NCBI RefSeq assembly: GCF_039543665.1
Contig: NZ_BAABKE010000003.1
Coordinates: forward strand, 124,001 to 188,000
Length of the DNA stretch: 64,000 bases
Origin: Wohlfahrtiimonas larvae
GTDB lineage: Bacteria; Pseudomonadota; Gammaproteobacteria; Cardiobacteriales; Wohlfahrtiimonadaceae
Direction: 5' to 3'
Below, one piece after another: positions 37,604 through 45,673 of this stretch. Under the pieces are notes generated by a model. It was given only the letters and a program-made list of their open reading frames with translations. It had not been told where the DNA came from and searched no databases. Every line of letters starts with the position of its first letter. Position 1 is the stretch's first letter. The position numbers were made by a program, and so were the translations under genes.

Positions 37604-38728
37604 TTATGCCTGTCTTTTAGGTTGATGTAAGTAGGTTTCTGATTGCATTTCGATCAAGCGGCTCATTGTGCGATCGAACTCAAAGTCCAAGGCATTCGTG
37701 CCTTTAGATTCATATAAATCTGCCAAAGAAGTTTCTGCACCGATCACAACTTTTACACCTTGATCATAAAATTCATCGATCATGATGACAAAACGGCGTG
37801 CTTCATTTTGACGATTACGATCCAATAAAGGCACGCCACTTAAAAATACTGTGCCATATTCAGAAGCTAACTTAATGAAGTCCTGTGAAGCTCTTGGCTT
37901 TGCACAAGCTTCTTTAAATGTGAACCATGTTGCATCACCACCTACTTTGAGCATTTCAAATGAATGGCCATTAATATCTCGTGTGATTGGGCCATCACTA
38001 TGGCCGACTAACTCATCAAATGCTGCTTCAAAATGCTTTTGTTGTTCTTCAACAGAACCTGTAAACCATACATCCGCAGCTTCCAAATGACGCATACGAT
38101 AATCATTATCACTATCTAGAGGCACAGAAACTAAGCGTTTTTTAATGATTTCAATTGCAGGCAAGAATTTCTCACGTTGTAAACCATTTTTATATAATTC
38201 ATCAGGCTCACGGTTTGAAGTTGTGATGAAGAAAATACCTTCATCCAAAAATGACTCCAACAAACGATAAAGAATCATTGCATCTGTGATATCAATCACA
38301 TGAAATTCATCCACACATAAAACTTTGCATTTTTTCGCATAGCTTTTTGCCACTAATTTTAATGGATCAGCTTCACCTGCAAAGCTACGGAGTTCATTAT
38401 GTACATCTTGCATAAAATGGTAGTAATGACTGCGAATCTTTGGCACATCAATATTGTTATAAAACAAATCCATCAAGAATGTTTTACCACGACCCACTCG
38501 ACCATAAATATAAATACCGCGAGGATCTTGATAACGCTTGGCATTATCTGGCACGGTTTTCATTAATTTTTGAAAAAATGAAACTTTGCTCGTATCCACA
38601 GCTGGTTCATCATTCATAATTTTTGTTTTAAGTTTATCGTACTCTTCTGCCACTCGTAATTGAATTGGATCAACGTTATAACCACGTTGTTCGATCTCTT
38701 TCAAGTATGCATCCTTGATGGTTGACAT
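37604..38728 (-). CDS. zapE: Cell division protein ZapE (AFG1-family ATPase)
   Basis: This 374-residue AAA-like ATPase has Walker A GRVGRGKT at residues 76-83 and a Walker B region CKVLCVDEFHV, followed by DITDAMIL and the arginine-finger-like TTSNREP. In E. coli ZapE associates with the Z ring under low oxygen; mitochondrial relatives handle misassembled complexes. The usual neighbours rplM/rpsI or ndk are not here. It sits nine bases after tadA. Confidence 0.94.
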   Translation of the reverse strand: MSTIKDAYLKEIEQRGYNVDPIQLRVAEEYDKLKTKIMNDEPAVDTSKVSFFQKLMKTVPDNAKRYQDPRGIYIYGRVGRGKTFLMDLFYNNIDVPKIRSHYYHFMQDVHNELRSFAGEADPLKLVAKSYAKKCKVLCVDEFHVIDITDAMILYRLLESFLDEGIFFITTSNREPDELYKNGLQREKFLPAIEIIKKRLVSVPLDSDNDYRMRHLEAADVWFTGSVEEQQKHFEAAFDELVGHSDGPITRDINGHSFEMLKVGGDATWFTFKEACAKPRASQDFIKLASEYGTVFLSGVPLLDRNRQNEARRFVIMIDEFYDQGVKVVIGAETSLADLYESKGTNALDFEFDRTMSRLIEMQSETYLHQPKRQA

Positions 38729-38737
38729 ATCTTCTCC

Positions 38738-39211
38738 TCACTGACTACTTTTTTGTTGTTTGCGTCTTTCTCTGAAAAACGACTGTATTAATGTTCGGCA
38801 CTCTTCTGCTAGCACAGCAGGTGTTATAGATACTTTATGATTAAAAGATTCAAAAGTATTTACATTCAACTGCGTGCCAAGTGCACCATGGCGTGAATCA
38901 CCTGCACCATAAATAATTCGCTTTAATCGACTGTGCACAAAACTTCCTGCACACATCATGCAAGGCTCTAATGTGACATATAGCTCGCAATCTACTAAAC
39001 GATAATTCTGTAAAACTTCTCCTGCTCGGCGAATTGCCACAATTTCTGCATGCGCGGTGGGATCATTTTTAGTGATAGATTCATTGAATCCACGAGCAAT
39101 GATCTCACCATCTTTAACAATGACAGCGCCAATTGGAATCTCCCCAATAGCGGCAGCTTTTTGTGCTTCAATCAAAGCTTCTGCCATAAATAATTCATCA
39201 CTACTCAACAT
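38738..39211 (-). CDS. tadA: tRNA-specific adenosine deaminase TadA
   Basis: This 157-residue zinc deaminase converts A34 of tRNA-Arg(ACG) to inosine. Zinc motifs are His54-Ala-Glu56 (TAHAEIVAI) and PCMMC at 83-87. Start set at 39211: AGAAGG lies six bases upstream and the length then fits the family (E. coli 167). The longer frame from 39283 would run deep into yggU. It still overlaps the yggU end by 11 bases. Confidence 0.95.
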   Translation of the reverse strand: MLSSDELFMAEALIEAQKAAAIGEIPIGAVIVKDGEIIARGFNESITKNDPTAHAEIVAIRRAGEVLQNYRLVDCELYVTLEPCMMCAGSFVHSRLKRIIYGAGDSRHGALGTQLNVNTFESFNHKVSITPAVLAEECRTLIQSFFRERRKQQKSSQ

Positions 39212-39491
39212 GAAAACCTTCTGGAAACTTAGTGGGTGATGAAAGTCTAAATCGCTTATCACGAGAAAGTTCACCTGACTCAATCACAATTCTACTAGGT
39301 GCTACACCAAACTCTTTACCTAAAAACTTCTTAAGATATTGATTAGCTTTACCATCCACGGGCGGAGTATTAATCCTAACTTTAATATTCTCTTCACCAA
39401 TCTCTTGAATTTCATTTTTGGATGCTCGAGTCGTGACTCGTACATTCAATATCAAATCGTTGCCCTCAAAATAATATGCTGAATTGGCCAT
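39201..39491 (-). CDS. yggU: DUF167/YggU family protein
   Basis: This 96-residue small alpha/beta protein has the family core VRVTTRASKNEI and INTPPVDGKANQYLKKFLGKEFGV. The function is unknown. It overlaps yggT by one base (stop/start) and tadA by 11, and the proC-yggT-yggU order is conserved in proteobacteria. Confidence 0.93.
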   Translation of the reverse strand: MANSAYYFEGNDLILNVRVTTRASKNEIQEIGEENIKVRINTPPVDGKANQYLKKFLGKEFGVAPSRIVIESGELSRDKRFRLSSPTKFPEGFHVE

Positions 39492-40060
39492 TATGATCCC
39501 AAATTTAAACTCATCAAAAAACTTTTGATAATATACAAACCTGATTGTATCAACATAATAATCAATAACATTATCATTGGCTTAAAATCAATATTACGAT
39601 AACGAAGGTTAAACTTTAACAACTTCATTATAGGGTTCGTTAATTTCCCTAAAATATCTAACACAATTCTAGCGTTAGGCGACTCCCTAAACCAACTACA
39701 AATCGCAACAAAAACTAAAGCATAAAAGTAAATCGTCAAAATATCTTGCAATATTTCAATTAAAATCATACCCAATACAATCAATGGTGCCATTGCAATG
39801 CGATCTAATGCCATTAATAGCAAATATTTAATCAATCCTGCAATAATAACAACAATGATGCATGACCAATCCCAACTGCTAAATACAGGCGTAATCCTAC
39901 GCACTGGCAGAATAATTGGATTTGTCACACGAACAAGTATTTGCACAATAGGATGAAAAAAATTAACTTTCACACATTGCAATAAAAATCGCAACAATAC
40001 TAACAAGCTGACACAGTTAAATACTAATTTAATGATAAATCCTAAAATACCTGCAATCAT
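39491..40060 (-). CDS. yggT: YggT family integral membrane protein
   Basis: This 189-residue protein has two copies of the YGGT unit, each with a hydrophobic hairpin and an NP motif: VTNPIILPVRRITP near 45-58 and LTNPIMKLLKFNLRY near 139-153. Four or five membrane helices are seen. Relatives are tied to osmotic shock tolerance and, in chloroplasts and Gram-positives, to membrane organisation. It shares base 40060 with proC. Confidence 0.93.
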   Translation of the reverse strand: MIAGILGFIIKLVFNCVSLLVLLRFLLQCVKVNFFHPIVQILVRVTNPIILPVRRITPVFSSWDWSCIIVVIIAGLIKYLLLMALDRIAMAPLIVLGMILIEILQDILTIYFYALVFVAICSWFRESPNARIVLDILGKLTNPIMKLLKFNLRYRNIDFKPMIMLLIIMLIQSGLYIIKSFLMSLNLGS

Positions 40061-40884
40061 TATGATCCTTTGATTTGTTGAGTTAACTCTTCTGCTAATA
40101 CTTCACTGCGTTCCACAGTTGCGAGCATTGCTTTCTCCACAATACTGTCTAAATTGCTCTCTTTAAACGAAATCATCGCTTGCTCAGTTGTGCCTTTTGG
40201 AGAACAAATACTGCGAATTAAATCATCTAAGTTCACATCACCAATATCTGCAAGTTTTGCACTACCTAACATGGTTTGTACAGCCATTTTAGTCGCAACT
40301 TCTGCATTCAAACCTAGCTTTGCTCCCATTTGCCCAACCAATTGCGCAAAATAGAAGAAATATGCTGGGCTAGAACCTGCAACTGCAATGACAGCATTAA
40401 TATGAGCTTCTTCTTTCACCCAAGTTGCCATACCACAACCTTCAAAAATTTCAGAAATTACATTTTTTTGATCATCTGACACATGCGCATTAGCAAATAA
40501 CCCTGTTACACCATGCCCGACTTTTGCTGGCATATTAGGCATTGCACGCACAATTGCAAATGATTCATCCAATAAATCGCTGATGACATCGATGGTAACA
40601 CCTGCTGCAATAGAGATCACAACTTGTTTTTTTTGAATCAATGGCGCAATCTCAGGTAAGAAGCTCGCAAAACCTTGAGGTTTTATAGCAAGCACAATAA
40701 AATCCACTTCTGATAAAAAATAACGGTGATGATCGAATGTATTGATCTCATAACGATCCTTTAATACTGTTTGACGATCCAAACTTGGATCTGCAACAAA
40801 GATTGATGATGGCAAGAAATTCTGAACAAGCCCAGCAATAATGCCTTCTGCCATATTACCGCCACCAATAAATCCTATTTTCAT
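40060..40884 (-). CDS. proC: Pyrroline-5-carboxylate reductase
   Basis: This 274-residue enzyme performs the last step of proline synthesis, reducing P5C with NAD(P)H. The N-terminal IGFIGGGNMAEGII is the dinucleotide site; AIVRAMPNMPAKVGHGVTGL and the C-terminal SPKGTTEQA loop complete the signature. Start set at 40884, with GAGGG eight bases upstream, rather than the 40911 ATG. It leads the proC-yggT-yggU-tadA-zapE-ydiJ series. proA lies elsewhere in the window (55.4 kb). Confidence 0.96.
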   Translation of the reverse strand: MKIGFIGGGNMAEGIIAGLVQNFLPSSIFVADPSLDRQTVLKDRYEINTFDHHRYFLSEVDFIVLAIKPQGFASFLPEIAPLIQKKQVVISIAAGVTIDVISDLLDESFAIVRAMPNMPAKVGHGVTGLFANAHVSDDQKNVISEIFEGCGMATWVKEEAHINAVIAVAGSSPAYFFYFAQLVGQMGAKLGLNAEVATKMAVQTMLGSAKLADIGDVNLDDLIRSICSPKGTTEQAMISFKESNLDSIVEKAMLATVERSEVLAEELTQQIKGS

Positions 40885-41029
40885 GTTGCATCCCTCTTTT
40901 ATTAAAATCATTAGATTTTACAAGAGTCTGCATAAAGTTGATAGTGACTAATTTATGGTTAATCATGAATTAAATTCGTAAAAACATGAGAATGACTAAT
41001 ATTTATACAGATATCTTCTGATTTTTATG

Positions 41030-41035
41030 TATAAT
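41030..41035 (+). promoter_or_regulatory. -10 element of the tRNA-Gly promoter
   Basis: A perfect TATAAT 13 bases before the first tRNA. No clear -35 hexamer could be placed at the usual distance. Confidence 0.55.
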
Positions 41036-41048
41036 ACGCTTCTCTTCT

Positions 41049-41124
<76 letters not shown>

Positions 41125-41190
41125 AATTAAAGCCCTTATTGATTTAAGGCAAAGTGATGAAATACCAAAACATCATTTAAACCGTTTTTT

Positions 41191-41266
<76 letters not shown>

Positions 41267-41272
41267 GATTAG

Positions 41273-41298
41273 AAAGCCCTTCAATGAAGGGCTTTTTT
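41273..41298 (+). terminator. Terminator after the tRNA-Gly pair
   Basis: The perfect ten-base stem AAAGCCCTTC/GAAGGGCTTT with a three-base loop and a run of six T lies seven bases after the second CCA and 19 bases before yaiI. Confidence 0.88.
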
Positions 41299-41316
41299 AT
41301 TGATCAAAGGAAATGT

Positions 41317-41769
41317 ATGACAATTTGGGTGGATGCTGATGCTTGTCCAAAAGTAATAAAAGAAATTCTTTATCGTGCGGCTAAACGTGAATCCATCATG
41401 CTCTATTTGGTTGCAAATCAAATTCTCTCTGTTCCACCATCGCCATTCATCAAAACATTAACAGTACCAAAAGGCTTTGATGTAGCAGATGATGAAATTG
41501 TAAATCGCATCGTAGAAGGTGATTTAGTGATCACCGCAGACATTCCACTAGCCGCAGATGCCATTGCCAAAAAAGCGAACGTGATTACACCACGCGGTGA
41601 ACAACTTACAAAAGATAGCATTGATGGCAGATTAACTGTACGTGATCTCATGGATACTTTACGTTCTAGTGGCGTGCAAACAGGCGGCCCACCACCATTA
41701 TCACAAAAAGATCGCCAACTCTTCGCCCAAGAATTGGATAAATGGTTTAATCAACGAAAGAATGCTTAA
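41317..41769 (+). CDS. yaiI: DUF188/YaiI family protein
   Basis: This 150-residue protein of the YaiI/YqxD family, a PIN-like fold of unknown activity, starts TIWVDADACPKVIKE and contains ITADIPLAADAI and the RGEQLTKDSI motif. Start taken at 41317 with AAAGGA upstream; a longer frame would begin inside the second tRNA. Its last 23 bases overlap the end of the convergent MocR gene. Confidence 0.93.
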   Translation: MTIWVDADACPKVIKEILYRAAKRESIMLYLVANQILSVPPSPFIKTLTVPKGFDVADDEIVNRIVEGDLVITADIPLAADAIAKKANVITPRGEQLTKDSIDGRLTVRDLMDTLRSSGVQTGGPPPLSQKDRQLFAQELDKWFNQRKNA

Positions 41770-43225
41770 TCGCTTCTGCCAATTGTTGAATCTTCTCGGC
41801 AATTTCAACTGGCTTATGTGCTGCATAACCAAATAACAAAGCTTGATTTTGTAAAAGCTGCATTGAGTAGCGATACAAAGGTTGAATACCTAATCCTAAC
41901 GATTGACTAATCATCATAATTTGCTGAATATCCCAACCACCCTTCAACCATGCAACCGCATGAATCCCTGAATCTGACGGCTGAATCGTCAAAATATGTG
42001 GCAAATATTGTTCAATAGCACTCACTAAAGCTTGTTGCCTTTCCAAGCAAGCTTTACGAACCTTACGCACATATTTCGCATATTCACCTTCTTGAATGAA
42101 GGCTGCTAATGCTGCTTGTTCTAAATAGCTATTGCAGGAATCCGCATAATGCTTAATAACCTTAAAAGGCTCAATTAATGCTTGTGGCAATACTAAAAAT
42201 GCCAAACGAAATCCGGGATAAAACATCTTAGAAAATGTGCCTGAATAGATCACCCTGCCTGCTTGGTCCAAACCTTGTAAAGCCTGAATAGCACGAGAAT
42301 GGTAACGAAACTCACCGTTGTAATCATCTTCAAAAACCCAAGCATCCTTTTGCTTTGCCCAATCCAACAACATCAATCTACGCTCTAAACTTAAAGTTCC
42401 ACCCAATGGAAATTGATGGGATGGCGCGGTATAAACCAAGCGAATATCCTCTTTATGTTGAATCAATTCAGGAATCAACATACCGTCTTCGTCACTCGCA
42501 ATACCGTGAGTTTTCATGCCATAGCTTTGAAAAACACCCAAAGCACCATCATAGCCGGGATCATCGATCAAAATCCCATCCCCCGAATTCAATAATGCAC
42601 GAGATGTGAGGTTTATTGCTTGTTGTGTGCCATTCACAATCATGATTTGATCCGCATTGCAGTTTAATCCACGCGTAGAGCGCATATATTGTGCCAGTGC
42701 TTCTCTTAACGGCAAATAACCTTGTACATCACTGTATTTCGCTAATTCAGCTTGAGAATGGCGCCAAACGCGCCCTAGAATTCTTCCCCAAATTTGCTGA
42801 GGAAACAGGTCCACACAACCAACACCCACACTGAACATTCTATTTTGCTTCGCTGCACTATGATATTGCTGCCAACGTGGCATTAAGCCTTGTAATCCAT
42901 CACTGAATTTAGGTGGATTCTGTTGTTGAATCATCTGCTGAATAGGCGCTTGGCAATTAATCTTTTTTTCAGGCACAAAAGCGCAAACATAAGTGCCAGA
43001 GCCAGCTTTCGCCATCAAATAACCTTCATCCATCAAGCGCTCAATGCCCGATAAAATCGTATTTCTAGAAACCAACATCATTTCCGCCAAAGTTCGGCTC
43101 GATGGTAATTTCATATTGGCTTTTAAACGACCATCCAAAATCGCCCCACGAATAGCTTCATAAACCTGATCATTCAATGGCCCTTCTGATAACTGTAATA
43201 TGGGAAAATTCGCTTTAGGCTTCAT
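41747..43225 (-). CDS. MocR/PdxR-type regulator (GntR HTH fused to aminotransferase)
   Basis: This 492-residue protein has a GntR winged helix (about residues 13-80, LPSSRTLAEMMLVSRNTILSGIERL) joined to a type I aminotransferase domain, with VFEDDYNGEFRY and the PLP-lysine motif YSGTFSKMFYPGFRL. Members such as PdxR sense PLP and control vitamin B6 or other genes. Start set at 43225, since the N-terminal 19 residues of the longer frame are not typical and AGGTG stands upstream. It is divergent from a GNAT gene, and AAAGTG repeats lie between them. Confidence 0.92.
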   Translation of the reverse strand: MKPKANFPILQLSEGPLNDQVYEAIRGAILDGRLKANMKLPSSRTLAEMMLVSRNTILSGIERLMDEGYLMAKAGSGTYVCAFVPEKKINCQAPIQQMIQQQNPPKFSDGLQGLMPRWQQYHSAAKQNRMFSVGVGCVDLFPQQIWGRILGRVWRHSQAELAKYSDVQGYLPLREALAQYMRSTRGLNCNADQIMIVNGTQQAINLTSRALLNSGDGILIDDPGYDGALGVFQSYGMKTHGIASDEDGMLIPELIQHKEDIRLVYTAPSHQFPLGGTLSLERRLMLLDWAKQKDAWVFEDDYNGEFRYHSRAIQALQGLDQAGRVIYSGTFSKMFYPGFRLAFLVLPQALIEPFKVIKHYADSCNSYLEQAALAAFIQEGEYAKYVRKVRKACLERQQALVSAIEQYLPHILTIQPSDSGIHAVAWLKGGWDIQQIMMISQSLGLGIQPLYRYSMQLLQNQALLFGYAAHKPVEIAEKIQQLAEAIKHSFVD

Positions 43226-43273
43226 AAAAGTGGCACCTACAAAAATACAAAAAGTGTACCTTATAAAGTGCCA
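43226..43273. promoter_or_regulatory. Three AAAGTG repeats between the MocR and GNAT genes
   Basis: AAAAGTGGCACC (43226-43237), AAAAAGTGTACC (43249-43260) and ATAAAGTGCCA (43263-43273) lie in the same orientation, the first touching the MocR start codon. MocR regulators are known to bind direct repeats of this kind, so this is the likely operator for self-control and for the GNAT gene. Confidence 0.5.
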
Positions 43274-43320
43274 ATAAAACAATTAATATCATGCTTCAAA
43301 TGATCAACTCGGAGGAATAT

Positions 43321-43785
43321 ATGGATCAATCAAACGCATTAACCATTGATTTTGTGAAGCCTGAAGACTTTGCAAAATGGTTGCCACATTGGAAAAGCTA
43401 TCAAGTTTTTTACAAAGTAAATTTATCAGATGCCATCACGCAAGCAACATGGGAACGCTTTTTTGATGAAGCTTCGCCATTACACTGCATCGTTGCACGT
43501 AAAGGCAACGAAATCGTAGGATTTGCACACTTTTTATATCACGAATCTACATGGTCAACAGAGAATTATTGTTACCTTGAAGATCTATTTGTTTCGCCTG
43601 ATCACCGAGGATTACACACAGGCAAAGCACTCATCGAATTCTTGACTGAAGATGCCAAAAAGCATCATTGCTCGAAGGTTTATTGGCATACTCAAGAAAC
43701 AAATCATACAGCGCAGCGCTTGTATGACTGGATTGCAACTAAACCAGGAATGATCAAATACGACATTCAGCTGCATAACAATTAA
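43321..43785 (+). CDS. GNAT-family N-acetyltransferase
   Basis: This 154-residue acetyltransferase shows the GNAT fold: IVARKGNEIVGFAHFLYH (strands 2-4), YLEDLFVSPDHRGLHTGKALIEFL with the acetyl-CoA loop, and VYWHTQETNHTAQRLYDWIA. The substrate is unknown. Start at 43321, with GGAGG six bases upstream. It is divergent from and probably controlled by the MocR regulator, a pairing seen in other bacteria. Confidence 0.92.
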   Translation: MDQSNALTIDFVKPEDFAKWLPHWKSYQVFYKVNLSDAITQATWERFFDEASPLHCIVARKGNEIVGFAHFLYHESTWSTENYCYLEDLFVSPDHRGLHTGKALIEFLTEDAKKHHCSKVYWHTQETNHTAQRLYDWIATKPGMIKYDIQLHNN

Positions 43786-43843
43786 ATATTTTACTCTCCT
43801 AAGCAAAGGTAAAAACAATGGGCAATGACAACATTGCTCATAT

Positions 43844-43978
43844 TTACTTATCATACTTATCAAATAACTGATCAATCCACTTAAATAAAAAATATAACAG
43901 CACAAACTTAAAACTTATTACTCCTAACCATAATATTCCCCATCCTAGAAATATTAAAATCCCAATAATAAAGTCCAA
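43844..43978 (-). CDS. Small membrane protein, 44 residues, TTG start
   Basis: This frame begins with TTG at 43978, preceded by a perfect AGGAGG six bases upstream, and encodes 44 residues. The first 30 are strongly hydrophobic (DFIIGILIFLGWGILWLG, then VISFKFVLLYFLF), and the end is amphipathic and charged (KWIDQLFDKYDK). One or two membrane helices with a cytoplasmic charged tail are likely. It is transcribed as dctA but stands beyond the dctA terminator. I do not recognise the family. The ideal ribosome site and the clean membrane-protein composition are what argue for a gene. Confidence 0.65.
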   Translation of the reverse strand: MDFIIGILIFLGWGILWLGVISFKFVLLYFLFKWIDQLFDKYDK

Positions 43979-44020
43979 TTTCGCCCTCCTAGAGAAGCCC
44001 TATAATTATTATTATAATTA

Positions 44021-44058
44021 AAAAAAAGCTGAATCCGATAAACAATCGGATCCAGCTT
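44021..44058 (-). terminator. Terminator after dctA
   Basis: On the minus strand the stem AAGCTGGATCCGAT/ATCGGATTCAGCTT (one G-T pair) is followed by a run of T, about 65 bases after the dctA stop. Confidence 0.87.
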
Positions 44059-44123
44059 CTATCATACATTATAGCTTCACTATGTAAGAAGCAAAAACAA
44101 TAAGATATTGATAATACAAACAA

Positions 44124-45377
44124 TTATCCTAAAATTTCCTTTAATTTTGCCTCATCTAATTGCTTACATTTTTTCGCAACAACAATCGTTGCAACACCAT
44201 TACCAATTAGATTGGTCAATGCTCTTGCCTCAGACATAAAACGATCAATACCTAAAATCAATGCAATGCCAGCAACTGGTAGCCCTTCAATATTCAGCGC
44301 AGCCAATGTTGCAGCTAGAACAATAAAACCACTACCTGTTACACCCGCCGCACCTTTAGAAGATACCAATAGGATTAATAATAAAACGATCTGATTCCAA
44401 ATACTAATATCAGCATTCAATGCTTGAGCAATAAAAACGGCCGCCATCGTTAAATAAATCGAAGTACCATCTAAGTTAAATGAATATCCTGTGGGTATCA
44501 CTAAACCAACAACAGATTTCTCGCAACCAGCATTCTCCATTTTATCCAACATTCTTGGTAAAACAGATTCAGAAGAAGATGTCCCTAAAACGATTAATAA
44601 TTCATCTTTGATATATTTAACAAACTTCCAGATATTAAAACCATTATATTTTGCAATCGCGCCCAATACACCAAAAATAAAGATTAAGCATGTTAGATAA
44701 AAGCACACAATTAACATTGCTAATTGAACCAATGAGCTCAAACCATATTTACCAATTGTGAAAGCCATCGCACCAAATGCCCCTATTGGTGCAAGTTTCA
44801 TGATCATATTAATAATATTGAAAATTACCTTAGAAAAATCAGCGATTACAGTAAATATCAACTCACCTTTATCACCCAATCTATGCAAAGCAAAACCAAA
44901 CAATACTGCAAATAATAAAACTTGCAAAATATTACCACCAGCAAATGCACCAATCACACTTGTAGGAATAATATCCAAAAAGAACCCTACAACCGTCTGC
45001 TGTTCTGCTTGTGTTGTATACATTGCAACGGCTGATGCATCTAATGTAGCCGGATCAATATTCATGCCAGCACCAGGTTTAATAACATTCACGATGATTA
45101 AACCAACAATTAATGCAACTGTACTCACAACCTCAAAGTATAAAATTGCAATACCGCCTGTTTTACCAACAGACTTCATACTTTCCATACCAGCAATACC
45201 TGTAACAACAGTACAGAATATAACAGGCGCAATCACCATTTTGATCAATTTAATGAAACCTTGCCCAAATGGATACATTTTTTCACCTAACTCAGGATAA
45301 AAATGGCCTAATAATACCCCCACAATGATCGCAATTATTACTTGTACGTATAAACTTCTTAATATTCCTAACCGCAC
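44124..45377 (-). CDS. dctA: C4-dicarboxylate:cation symporter DctA
   Basis: This 417-residue inner-membrane carrier of the DAACS family takes up succinate, fumarate and malate with H+ or Na+. The hairpin motif GTSSSESVLPRMLDKME and PTGYSFNLDGTSIYLTMAA match DctA rather than GltP; the motif SSKGAAGVTGSGF follows. The start is GTG at 45377 with AAGGA seven bases upstream. It stands alone with a long AT-rich leader in front and a terminator behind. Confidence 0.94.
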   Translation of the reverse strand: MRLGILRSLYVQVIIAIIVGVLLGHFYPELGEKMYPFGQGFIKLIKMVIAPVIFCTVVTGIAGMESMKSVGKTGGIAILYFEVVSTVALIVGLIIVNVIKPGAGMNIDPATLDASAVAMYTTQAEQQTVVGFFLDIIPTSVIGAFAGGNILQVLLFAVLFGFALHRLGDKGELIFTVIADFSKVIFNIINMIMKLAPIGAFGAMAFTIGKYGLSSLVQLAMLIVCFYLTCLIFIFGVLGAIAKYNGFNIWKFVKYIKDELLIVLGTSSSESVLPRMLDKMENAGCEKSVVGLVIPTGYSFNLDGTSIYLTMAAVFIAQALNADISIWNQIVLLLILLVSSKGAAGVTGSGFIVLAATLAALNIEGLPVAGIALILGIDRFMSEARALTNLIGNGVATIVVAKKCKQLDEAKLKEILG

Positions 45378-45673
45378 TATGTATTCCTTTTGTAGTTTTT
45401 AATGCGGAAAAGAATTTATCACTTTTCAAATAAAAAATACAGTAAAATTATATATTTAATTAAATAAACAAAAGCAATATTTTTACTTTTAAAAAAATAA
45501 TTTATTAAACTTGGTATTTAGTTTTTGTAAAAACTCCTAATTAATATCTGATTTTTTAGGCGTGACAATTCAATGTAACCATATAATTTTGTTAGCATAA
45601 TAGAAAAACTACTGACATAAAAAATGTTCTAATAAAACATTAGAACATTTTATATACAAAGTAATTCTCTATT
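45378..45673 (-). other. Intergenic region between pyk and dctA
   Basis: These 296 bases hold no gene. The pyk terminator lies at 45621-45651. The rest is very AT-rich (long A and T runs) and should contain the dctA promoter; candidate boxes are weak, and no clear operator could be read. Confidence 0.6.
45621..45651 (-). terminator. Terminator after pyk
   Basis: The thirteen-base perfect stem AAAATGTTCTAAT/ATTAGAACATTTT with a five-base loop, followed on the minus strand by T-rich sequence, lies 23 bases past the pyk stop. Confidence 0.85.

Noticed and set aside
43612..43905. 97-codon minus-strand frame over the end of the GNAT gene
   Set aside because: It overlaps the well-supported acetyltransferase and the better small membrane frame, and has no family features.
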